This document shows, piece by piece, positions 57,589 through 64,000 of a stretch of 64,000 bases of DNA (position 1 is its first letter; every line of letters starts with the position of its first letter). The notes under the pieces were generated by a model that saw only the letters and a list, made by a program, of their open reading frames with translations, was not told the DNA's origin and did no database searches. The position numbers and the translations under genes were made by a program. The stretch is from CAVOJV01 sp963696325. GTDB taxonomy: Bacteria > Pseudomonadota > Gammaproteobacteria > Competibacterales > Competibacteraceae. The stretch lies in the NCBI GenBank assembly GCA_963696325.1, contig CAVOJV010000005.1, forward strand, positions 77,450 to 141,449, read 5' to 3'.

Positions 57589-58968
57589 CTAACACTCGAT
57601 GATGTTGACGGCCAGTCCGCCGCGAGCCGTTTCTTTATACTTGGTTTTCATGTCGGCGCCGGTATCACGCATGGTCCTGATCACCTTGTCCAGGGATACG
57701 AAATGCTTGCCGTCGCCCCGCAGGGCCATGCGGGCGGCGTTGATGGCCTTGACGGAAGCCATGGCGTTGCGTTCGATACAGGGGATCTGCACTAGACCTC
57801 CTATAGGGTCGCAGGTCAGGCCCAGGTTATGCTCCATGCCAATCTCCGCGGCGTTCTCCACCTGTTCCGGGGTGCCGCCCGACACCTCGGCCAGGGCGCC
57901 CGCCGCCATGGAGCAGGCGGCGCCGACTTCACCCTGGCAACCCACTTCGGCTCCGGAGATGGAGGCATTTTCCTTGTACAGGATGGCGATGGCACCGGCG
58001 GTGAGCAGGAAACGGACGACGCCATCGGCGCTGGTGCCAGGGCAGAAACGGTCATAGTAATGCAGCACTGCCGGGATAATGCCGGCCGCGCCATTGGTAG
58101 GCGCCGTGACGACCCGTCCGCCCGCGGCGTTTTCTTCGTTGACCGCCAAGGCGTAGAGATCCACCCAGTCCAAGATGGTCAGGGGGTCGCTCAGCGCGGC
58201 CTCCGGGCGGCTGCACAACTTGCGGTAGAGATCGGCAGCCCGGCGTCTGATCTTCAAGCCGCCCGGCATGGTGCCTTCCCGTTCGCAACCACGTCGGACG
58301 CAGGCCTGCATGACATCCCAGATGTTCAGCAGCTCCCGGCGAATCTCCGGTTCGGAACGCCACACTTTTTCGTTTTCTAGGATGAGCTGGCTAATGGGTA
58401 GTCCGTGTTCCGTGCACAGCTGCAGAAGCTCCTTGGCGCTCTTGAAGGGGTACGGCAAGGGGGTGTCGTCCTCCTTGATGCGGTCGGCGCCGGCAGCCTT
58501 TTCGTCGACGACGAAACCGCCGCCCACGGAGTAGTAAACCTTGCTATACAGCTCGGCATTAGCGCCGTCATAGGCGCTGAAACGCATGCCGTTTGGATGA
58601 TAGGGCAGTGATTGCCGGCGGTGCATGATGATATCGTCCTTTTCCCGGAACGGAATCTCCCATACCCCCAGCAAGCTCAGCCTGCCGGTTTCACGGACAT
58701 GGGCCACCCGTTCCTTGGTGCTATCGGGATCGATGCATTCCGGCAGCTCTCCTTGCAGACCAAGCACCACAGCTTTGTCGCTGCCATGGCCCCGGCCGGT
58801 GGCGCCCAGGGAACCGGACAGATCGGCCTTGACCGACGCGGTCTTTTCCAAAAGCCCGGCAGCGCGCAGAGCGGTGATAAACAGGCAAGCGGCCCGCATG
58901 GGGCCGACCGTATGGGAGCTGGAGGGGCCGATCCCGATCTTGAAGATATCAAACACGCTGATAGCCAT
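57589..58968 (-). CDS. sdaA: L-serine ammonia-lyase, iron-sulfur-dependent, single-chain
   Basis: SdaA deaminates L-serine to pyruvate and ammonia with a 4Fe-4S cluster. The 459-residue protein has the beta domain first (FKIGIGPSSSHTVGPMRAA; SLGATGRGHGSDKAV) and the catalytic alpha domain after residue 190 (GGRVVTAPTNGAAGIIPA). The three cluster cysteines are in EVGCQGEVG, LTCDPIGGLV and IPCIERNA. The last residue is Cys (NIIEC), as in the Legionella enzyme whose C-terminal Cys serves as fourth ligand and tail-in-mouth plug. The gene is alone on this strand; the purU remnant follows downstream. In this window serine can go to pyruvate but not, via GlyA, to glycine. Confidence 0.97.
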   Translation of the reverse strand: MAISVFDIFKIGIGPSSSHTVGPMRAACLFITALRAAGLLEKTASVKADLSGSLGATGRGHGSDKAVVLGLQGELPECIDPDSTKERVAHVRETGRLSLLGVWEIPFREKDDIIMHRRQSLPYHPNGMRFSAYDGANAELYSKVYYSVGGGFVVDEKAAGADRIKEDDTPLPYPFKSAKELLQLCTEHGLPISQLILENEKVWRSEPEIRRELLNIWDVMQACVRRGCEREGTMPGGLKIRRRAADLYRKLCSRPEAALSDPLTILDWVDLYALAVNEENAAGGRVVTAPTNGAAGIIPAVLHYYDRFCPGTSADGVVRFLLTAGAIAILYKENASISGAEVGCQGEVGAACSMAAGALAEVSGGTPEQVENAAEIGMEHNLGLTCDPIGGLVQIPCIERNAMASVKAINAARMALRGDGKHFVSLDKVIRTMRDTGADMKTKYKETARGGLAVNIIEC

Positions 58969-59433
58969 AGCAGTTACCCTTGGGATTTACACAAGAACCC
59001 TCTGGAGAGAAGGTTTCTTGAGTTGCTGGGTGAGGTAATCAGCAGCCGCTGGCGGTTTTACCTAATGTCGGAGGCAATCATGATTTTCCCCTGAGTGCCT
59101 CGCCGGCGAACGCTCACGCGGCAACCTTTATCATTCACTTCACCGCTAATCAAAAGCGTAGACCCAATATACTTTGGGCGAGAAGCTTTTTCTCCTGGCC
59201 GAGATCGTGGAGTCAGGCGGCCGCATGTCTACCGCTTCTCGCAAACGGCTTCGCTATGAGCTAGAGTTCATGCGTATGCAGGTTGTGACGTCAGCGAACC
59301 TCAAGCGAACCAACCCGCAGTGTCGCTGGCGTAGCGAACGTGCATCGGCTTGCCTAAATGGTTAATACGCCGTGGTGCCGTCCATAACCCGTCAGCCGTA
59401 TCGTATCCTGGCATAGTGTGTCCCGGAGTTAGC
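58969..59433. other. Divergent gap between sdaA and the sigma-54 activator gene
   Basis: No supported gene lies here; the frames are short and unlike proteins. A TATACT hexamer at 59168-59173 could be a -10 for the activator gene, but I find no good -35. No glycine-riboswitch-like core was recognised on either strand. Confidence 0.4.
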
Positions 59434-61074
59434 ATGAACCACCGGAGTGAGGAGACCGCAGAGCGGTCGCAGGTCACAATGACATGGCCACCGGGGTCAA
59501 AACTTTGTCTAACCTTCGCTGATCGTCTTGGCATCGTTGCCGACATCGCCCGGATTCTGAGTGAATACTTGATCAGCATCACCGCCATGGAGGTCGAGGT
59601 GGATCCGTTGAGCCGGGTGGTCAAGGTCTATCTCTCCCTCGACGCCAGCCAGAGCGGATGCCGTTGGGACGAGGTGCAACGGATTCTGGCGGACATTCCA
59701 GGTCTGCAACGGCTAGAACCGGTGCAGAGCCTTCCACGAGAGCGGCACGAGGCGTGGTTACGGCTAGTGCTGGATAGTATCAGCGACGGGCTGTTGGCGG
59801 CGGATCAACACGGCTGCCTGACGCTGATCAACCGGGCGGCTCAGACTGTGTTCGGCTTGGATCCGGCCGCAGTCATGGGGCAGCCTGTGGATACGTTAGC
59901 ACTCGGCGACACCCGGTTGCCCGACGCTCTCGGAGGCCGCTGCGTCCTGCGGGTACCTCGCCACCACGTGCTCGGAAATCACCGCGCTCAGTTTCTCGAT
60001 ACCACTCTTGCGATACGCAATGAGGCCGGCCAGATCGCAGGTGCTGTTGAAATCCTCCAGGATATGACCCAGCTTCGCTCGCTGGCCCAGGCTATCATCC
60101 AGCCGGAACGGGCGGCGTTTGCCAACATTGTCGGTTCCAGCCCGGCGTTGCAGGCCCCCATCCGCTTAGCGCAACAGGTGGCCAACACCGACGTCATCGT
60201 CTGCCTGCAGGGCGAGAGTGGCACTGGCAAGGAACTGTTTACCCGTGCTATCCATAGCGAAAGCGGTCGCAGGGGTGAATTCGTTGCCATCAACTGCGCC
60301 GCGCTGCCCTCGGAATTACTGGAAAGCGAGCTGTTCGGCTATGCCGGCGGCGCTTTTACCGGCGCCCAGCGCGAGGGCAAGCCTGGTTTGTTCGAATCTG
60401 CGAAGGACGGCACTCTGTTTCTTGACGAAATCGCCGAACTGCCACTGGGACCACAGGCCAAACTGCTGCGCGTGATTCAGGAAGGCATGATACGCCGGGT
60501 CGGCGGCGCCCAGGAGATTTCGGTAACGGCCCGCATCGTTACCGCCACCAGTCGTAACTTGCAGAAAATGATAACCACGGGTGAGTTCCGCCAGGACCTG
60601 TTTTACCGAATCAACGTCTTTCCTATTCTCCTGCCGGCCCTGAGCGAGCGCAAGGAGGACATACCGCCACTGGTCGAACACTTTTTGTTCCGTTTTAACG
60701 CCCGCCTCAAGCGAGCTGCTCAGTCGCTGAGTTCCGCAGCCCTGGAAAAGCTGGTGGATTATCATTGGCCGGGTAACATTCGCGAATTACGCAACGTGGT
60801 GGAGCGGGCGGCTATCCTGAGCGGGAGCCGTCAAATCGGACCTGAAAGCATCTTGTTCGGCTGCGATCTGGCACGCACGATTGACCCGGGCCGGTTAACC
60901 GGCTTAGTTGGCGAACGGCTACCGCAGCAGTTAGCGCGCCACGAAAAGAATCTGTTGGTGGCCGCGTTGCGTGAAAACCGTTCCATTCGACAAACCGCGC
61001 TGTGCCTGGGGGTCTCCCACACGGCCGTGTTAAACAAGTTGAAAAAGCATGGCATAGATCCGGCAACTTTATGA
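59434..61074 (+). CDS. TyrR-like sigma-54-dependent transcriptional activator (ACT-PAS-AAA+-HTH)
   Basis: The 546-residue regulator has an N-terminal ACT domain (LCLTFADRLGIVADIARILS), a PAS domain (LVLDSISDGLLAADQHGCLTL), a central sigma-54-interaction AAA+ domain with Walker A GESGTGKE, the GAFTGA loop and Walker B GTLFLDEIAEL, and a TyrR-type C-terminal helix-turn-helix (RQTALCLGVSHTAVLNKLKK). GAFTGA means it can activate sigma-54 RNA polymerase (some TyrR proteins have lost it). Start at 59434, with GGAG six bases before. The ACT domain suggests an amino acid effector. The next gene, alanine dehydrogenase, has a consensus sigma-54 promoter and is the obvious target; PhhR-like roles elsewhere are possible. 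Confidence 0.92.
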   Translation: MNHRSEETAERSQVTMTWPPGSKLCLTFADRLGIVADIARILSEYLISITAMEVEVDPLSRVVKVYLSLDASQSGCRWDEVQRILADIPGLQRLEPVQSLPRERHEAWLRLVLDSISDGLLAADQHGCLTLINRAAQTVFGLDPAAVMGQPVDTLALGDTRLPDALGGRCVLRVPRHHVLGNHRAQFLDTTLAIRNEAGQIAGAVEILQDMTQLRSLAQAIIQPERAAFANIVGSSPALQAPIRLAQQVANTDVIVCLQGESGTGKELFTRAIHSESGRRGEFVAINCAALPSELLESELFGYAGGAFTGAQREGKPGLFESAKDGTLFLDEIAELPLGPQAKLLRVIQEGMIRRVGGAQEISVTARIVTATSRNLQKMITTGEFRQDLFYRINVFPILLPALSERKEDIPPLVEHFLFRFNARLKRAAQSLSSAALEKLVDYHWPGNIRELRNVVERAAILSGSRQIGPESILFGCDLARTIDPGRLTGLVGERLPQQLARHEKNLLVAALRENRSIRQTALCLGVSHTAVLNKLKKHGIDPATL

Positions 61075-61080
61075 ACCACT

Positions 61081-61170
61081 GGCACGATTTCTTGCCATCC
61101 CCATTTCGTCGCATGAACACTGGTTATTCTTCCATTACTGGCAAGTATCCGGTGCGATTTCGTGCCATCC
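61081..61170 (+). promoter_or_regulatory. Pair of 20-base repeats, candidate activator sites upstream of ald
   Basis: GGCACGATTTCTTGCCATCC (61081-61100) and GGTGCGATTTCGTGCCATCC (61151-61170) agree at 17 of 20 positions, lie in the same orientation and start 70 bases apart. They sit about 130-220 bases upstream of the -24/-12 promoter, the usual range for enhancer sites. Each has a partial dyad (GGCA/TGCC in the first). Binding by the TyrR-like protein is inferred from position only. Confidence 0.5.
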
Positions 61171-61297
61171 ACCGTGCGCCGAGACTGTTTGCGCGCGCTT
61201 ATTTTCCCTCTCCATTTCCCTTCCCGACCATGCGGCACCGCGCCAGGACGCGGGCCTGATGGCTTTTCCACAAGCGGCCGGCAGTGGTCACAGTGAG

Positions 61298-61312
61298 TGG
61301 CACGAAGGTTGC
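61298..61312 (+). promoter_or_regulatory. Sigma-54 (-24/-12) promoter of alanine dehydrogenase
   Basis: TGGCACGAAGGTTGC is a perfect match to the TGGCACG-N4-TTGC consensus. Transcription should start about 12 bases beyond the GC, near 61324, leaving a leader of about 50 bases before the ald ATG. It is preceded by a gene for a GAFTGA-containing activator. Confidence 0.8.
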
Positions 61313-61376
61313 GATAGGGAAAAACAAACGCCGCACTTATTCGACGGCGTTCCCACCAAACCGAGGAGAAAACAGC

Positions 61377-62489
61377 ATGCTTATCGGCATACTCAAAGAA
61401 ATCAAACCCCAAGAAAACCGTGTCTGCATGACGCCAGCAGGCGTAGAAATTCTGAAGAAAAACGGGCATTCCGTGCTGGTCGAGACGACCGCAGGCGAGC
61501 GCAGTGGCTTCAGTGACGACGATTACCGGGCGGCGGGCGCCGAGATTGGTGCTTCCCCCAAGGATGTTTTCGCCCGTGGCGACATGGTGATGCACGTCAA
61601 GGAACCGCAGCCCTCCGAGTATCCCATGATCCGGTCAGGTCAAACGGTATTTACGTATTTCCACTTCGCCGCCTCGCGGGAACTGACCGAGGGAATGATG
61701 AAAACCGGTGCCACCTGCATCGCCTACGAAACCATTACCGATAGCCATGGCAGCCTGCCGCTGCTGACACCCATGAGTGAGGTCGCCGGGCGGATGGCCG
61801 CTCAAGAGGGCGCCAAGTATGCAGAGCGTACCTTCGGCGGGCGGGGTATCTTGCTGGGCGGCGTCACCGGCGTACCACCGGCCAGGGTGATGGTGATTGG
61901 CGGTGGCGTGGTCGGTACCAACGCTGCTCAGATGGCTTGCGGGCTGGGCGCTCAGGTATACCTCCTTGACACTAACTTGGAGCGCTTGCGGTACCTCTCG
62001 GAAGTCATGCCGAGGAACTGCTTCCCCATGTACTCGACCCCCGCCGCCGTCCGCGAACTGGCGAAAGAGGTGGACGTGGTCATCGGCGCGGTGCTGGTTC
62101 CTGGCGCCAAGGCCCCGCACCTGATTACCCGTGAGATGCTAAAAACCATGAAACGGGGCGCGGTGCTGGTGGATGTCTCCATCGATCAAGGGGGCTGCTT
62201 CGAAACCTCTCGAGCCACCACCCATGCCGAACCGACCTACGTGGTAGACGGGGTGCTGCACTACTGCGTGGCCAATATGCCGGGGGCCGTGCCGCTGACC
62301 TCGACCATGGCCCTGACCAACGCCACCCTGCCGTACGCGGTGAAACTGGCCAAGTTTGGCTGGCAGAAAGCCGTGCAGGAAGATACCCACATTGCCAACG
62401 GGGTCAACATGGTGGCTGGCAAGATCACTTACCGCAGCGTGGCCGACGCTTTCGGCATGGAATATGTGCCGGTGGCAAAAGTCTTCTGA
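61377..62489 (+). CDS. ald: Alanine dehydrogenase
   Basis: Ald reversibly oxidises L-alanine to pyruvate and ammonia with NAD+. The 370-residue protein starts MLIGILKEIKPQENRVCMTP; the N-terminal catalytic region has ERSGFSDDDYRAAGAEIG and MVMHVKEPQ (Lys and Arg of the substrate site). The NAD-binding fold is MVIGGGVVGTNAAQMACGLG with the ribose-binding Asp in YLLDTNLERL. HYCVANMPGAVP with the catalytic-region sequence is present. I use the ATG at 61377 with GAGGAG before it; the frame upstream overlaps the promoter. It is followed by an alanine symporter. Confidence 0.97.
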   Translation: MLIGILKEIKPQENRVCMTPAGVEILKKNGHSVLVETTAGERSGFSDDDYRAAGAEIGASPKDVFARGDMVMHVKEPQPSEYPMIRSGQTVFTYFHFAASRELTEGMMKTGATCIAYETITDSHGSLPLLTPMSEVAGRMAAQEGAKYAERTFGGRGILLGGVTGVPPARVMVIGGGVVGTNAAQMACGLGAQVYLLDTNLERLRYLSEVMPRNCFPMYSTPAAVRELAKEVDVVIGAVLVPGAKAPHLITREMLKTMKRGAVLVDVSIDQGGCFETSRATTHAEPTYVVDGVLHYCVANMPGAVPLTSTMALTNATLPYAVKLAKFGWQKAVQEDTHIANGVNMVAGKITYRSVADAFGMEYVPVAKVF

Positions 62490-62498
62490 TGGAGTTGT

Positions 62499-62526
62499 CG
62501 GCGGGAGCTCGTTTGAGATCCCGCCG
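62499..62526 (+). terminator. Hairpin between ald and the symporter
   Basis: Stem CGGCGGGA (62499-62506) / TCCCGCCG (62519-62526) with a 12-base loop, ten bases past the ald stop. The next bases are AT-rich (CTATAATAGC, then TAAAAATAATAAG) but not a T-run. It could end or attenuate the ald message; TATAAT at 62529-62534 could also serve as a -10 for the symporter. Confidence 0.5.
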
Positions 62527-62612
62527 GCTATAATAGCTATAAAAATAATAAGTATTTTTATGACCCCACGTATTAACTACAACTATTCAAGCGATGTGGA
62601 GGAGGAGCCTAT

Positions 62613-63989
62613 ATGAAAGAATTACACGATTTTATTATCTGGCTGAATGGCTATCTTTGGGGGCCACCGATGCTGATTTTATTATTCGGAACGCATCTGT
62701 TCCTCACGTTCCGGCTGCGGTTTATCCAAAGGTACATTGGCAAGGCTATTAAACTATCGGTCAGTAAGGATACTGAAAGCGCCGGCGATGTCAGCCAATT
62801 CGGCGCGTTGACAACGGCATTGGCGGCAACCATCGGCACCGGCAATATCGTCGGCGTCGCCACCGCGGTAGCGCTGGGCGGTCCAGGCGCGGTGCTGTGG
62901 GTTTGGCTGACTGGCGTGTTCGGTATTGCCACCAAGTACTCGGAGGCGTTGCTGGCTATCAAATACCGCGTCAAGACCTCTGACGGGACTATGCTGGGCG
63001 GTCCCATGTACGCTCTGGAAAGAGGATTAAAACAGAAGTGGTTGGCGGTGTTGTTCTGTATCTTCACCGCCATTGCCGCTTTTGGCATCGGCTGTATGGT
63101 GCAGGCAAACTCGATCTCTGCAATGGTGGAGGAAACTTTCAAGATTCCCACCTATATCACTGGAATCGTCATAGCAACGTTGACGGCAATCGTCATCCTT
63201 GGCGGCGTGCAATCGATTGCGCGGGTTTGCGAAGCGCTGGTGCCGTTCATGGCGATTTTCTATGTCGTAGGGTGCCTCATCATTTTAATCATTGATGCCC
63301 AATATATTGTTCCAGCACTCAAATTAATTATTGAACACGCTTTTACGCCGGTAGCCGCGGGCGGCGGTTTTGCCGGCGCGACCGTTATGATGGCGATGCG
63401 TTACGGGATTGCGCGCGGCTTGTTCTCCAATGAATCCGGTTTGGGTTCCGCGCCCATCGTCGCCGCGGCAGCCAGAACCAAGAACCCGGTGCGCCAGGCA
63501 TTGGTTTCCTCGACGGGAACGTTCTGGGATACCGTGGTGGTGTGCGCGATGACCGGTATCGTGCTGGTCACTGTCATCGCCAGCGATCCGGTTGGTATGG
63601 AGGGTTTAAAAGGAGCTGCGCTGACCAAGGCGGCTTTTGAGCACGTTCCGGTGGTTGGCCCTATCGTGCTGACGGTCGGCTTATTGACGTTCGTGTTCTC
63701 GACAATTCTGGGATGGTCTTATTACGGTGAACGCGCGGCGGAGTATCTGCTTGGCAAGCGGGTAATCATGCCTTACCGAATCTTGTGGGTTATCGCCGCA
63801 TTTGTAGGTTCTATAACCTCGCTGGCGTTTATTTGGGATTTAGCCGATGCCATGAACGCCATGATGGCAATTCCGAATCTGATCTCCCTGCTGGCGTTAA
63901 GCAGTGTGATCGTTGCGGAAACCAATCACTATTTGTGGGAAGACAGAATGGACGAAGTTTCCGTAGATAAGATCCCGGAAATAACATAG
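62613..63989 (+). CDS. Sodium:alanine symporter family protein (AGCS)
   Basis: An inner-membrane amino acid/cation symporter, most likely for alanine (or glycine). The 458-residue protein has about 11 hydrophobic spans and the family landmarks GALTTALAATIGTGNIVGVATA, GIATKYSEALLAIKYR and FSNESGLGSAPIVAAAA, plus GWSYYGERAAEYL near the C-terminus. GTGGAGGAGG gives a strong ribosome site before the ATG at 62613. Following ald by 123 bases on the same strand, it probably brings in the substrate for the dehydrogenase. The gene is complete, ending 11 bases before the window edge. Confidence 0.95.
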   Translation: MKELHDFIIWLNGYLWGPPMLILLFGTHLFLTFRLRFIQRYIGKAIKLSVSKDTESAGDVSQFGALTTALAATIGTGNIVGVATAVALGGPGAVLWVWLTGVFGIATKYSEALLAIKYRVKTSDGTMLGGPMYALERGLKQKWLAVLFCIFTAIAAFGIGCMVQANSISAMVEETFKIPTYITGIVIATLTAIVILGGVQSIARVCEALVPFMAIFYVVGCLIILIIDAQYIVPALKLIIEHAFTPVAAGGGFAGATVMMAMRYGIARGLFSNESGLGSAPIVAAAARTKNPVRQALVSSTGTFWDTVVVCAMTGIVLVTVIASDPVGMEGLKGAALTKAAFEHVPVVGPIVLTVGLLTFVFSTILGWSYYGERAAEYLLGKRVIMPYRILWVIAAFVGSITSLAFIWDLADAMNAMMAIPNLISLLALSSVIVAETNHYLWEDRMDEVSVDKIPEIT

Positions 63990-64000
63990 CTGAGACGTGA

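Noticed and set aside
58980..59100. Glycine riboswitch upstream of sdaA
   Set aside because: I could not find the conserved aptamer core on the minus strand; similarity was limited to purine-rich words.
61079..61094. Second sigma-54-like promoter (TGGCACGATTTCTTGC)
   Set aside because: The spacing between GG and GC is one base too long. The sequence is better explained as one of two repeats that may bind the activator.

Overview
The window looks like chromosome of a moderately GC-rich gammaproteobacterium. This rests on the nrdR-ribD-ribE-ribB-ribH-nusB order behind a glyA position, a sucA-sucB pair with ATGA overlap, an EttA-type ABC-F protein, a YciA thioesterase, a FadL porin and a PdhR/LldR-like regulator. 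The genus cannot be fixed from sequence alone; a Competibacteraceae-like heterotroph is only a guess. I saw no rRNA, tRNA or CRISPR.

Layout. 1-13 kb: sucB (cut by the window edge) and sucA, ettA, then a surface lipase lipoprotein of the VolA/Pla-1 type next to a frameshifted FadL porin, a hotdog thioesterase, a frameshifted histone-deacetylase-family gene, an HTH/periplasmic-binding-like regulator and an orphan tungstate/molybdate-type ABC ATPase. 13-17 kb: a decayed stretch with an ABC ATPase scrap and two tiny genes, a Crp/Fnr regulator with a palindrome behind its start, a HAD scrap and an SDR/DUF2867 gene. 17-22.6 kb: a 51-codon scar of glyA that keeps both ends of the gene, then nrdR, the riboflavin genes, nusB and a universal stress protein.

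22.6-34.5 kb: a lactate module. An FCD-type GntR regulator diverges from lutABC, a large FAD/Fe-S D-lactate dehydrogenase and an LldP permease, so both lactate isomers can be taken up and oxidised to pyruvate. It is followed by a PAS-GGDEF-EAL protein and a scrap of a chemotaxis methyltransferase-type gene. 34.6-54.9 kb: an ABC toxin (Tc) locus with a fused TcB-TcC gene ending in an unrecognised toxin tip of lower GC, a membrane-anchored protein of unknown function, and a very long TcA gene whose last 2.5 kb is riddled with indels. 55.1-57.5 kb: an IS1634-family element inserted in purU, which also carries two in-frame stops.

57.6-64 kb: amino-acid catabolism. SdaA deaminates serine; a TyrR-like sigma-54 activator sits upstream of alanine dehydrogenase, which has a perfect -24/-12 promoter and two repeated candidate activator sites, and of a sodium:alanine symporter. 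Serine, alanine and lactate all enter at pyruvate, while the sucAB genes serve the TCA cycle further on. Two folate one-carbon genes (glyA, purU) are broken in the same window.

Several otherwise intact genes differ from a full reading frame by exactly one base (fadL, the deacetylase, TcBC, the transposase). Sequencing or assembly error is therefore a live alternative to decay, and I flag it wherever it applies.
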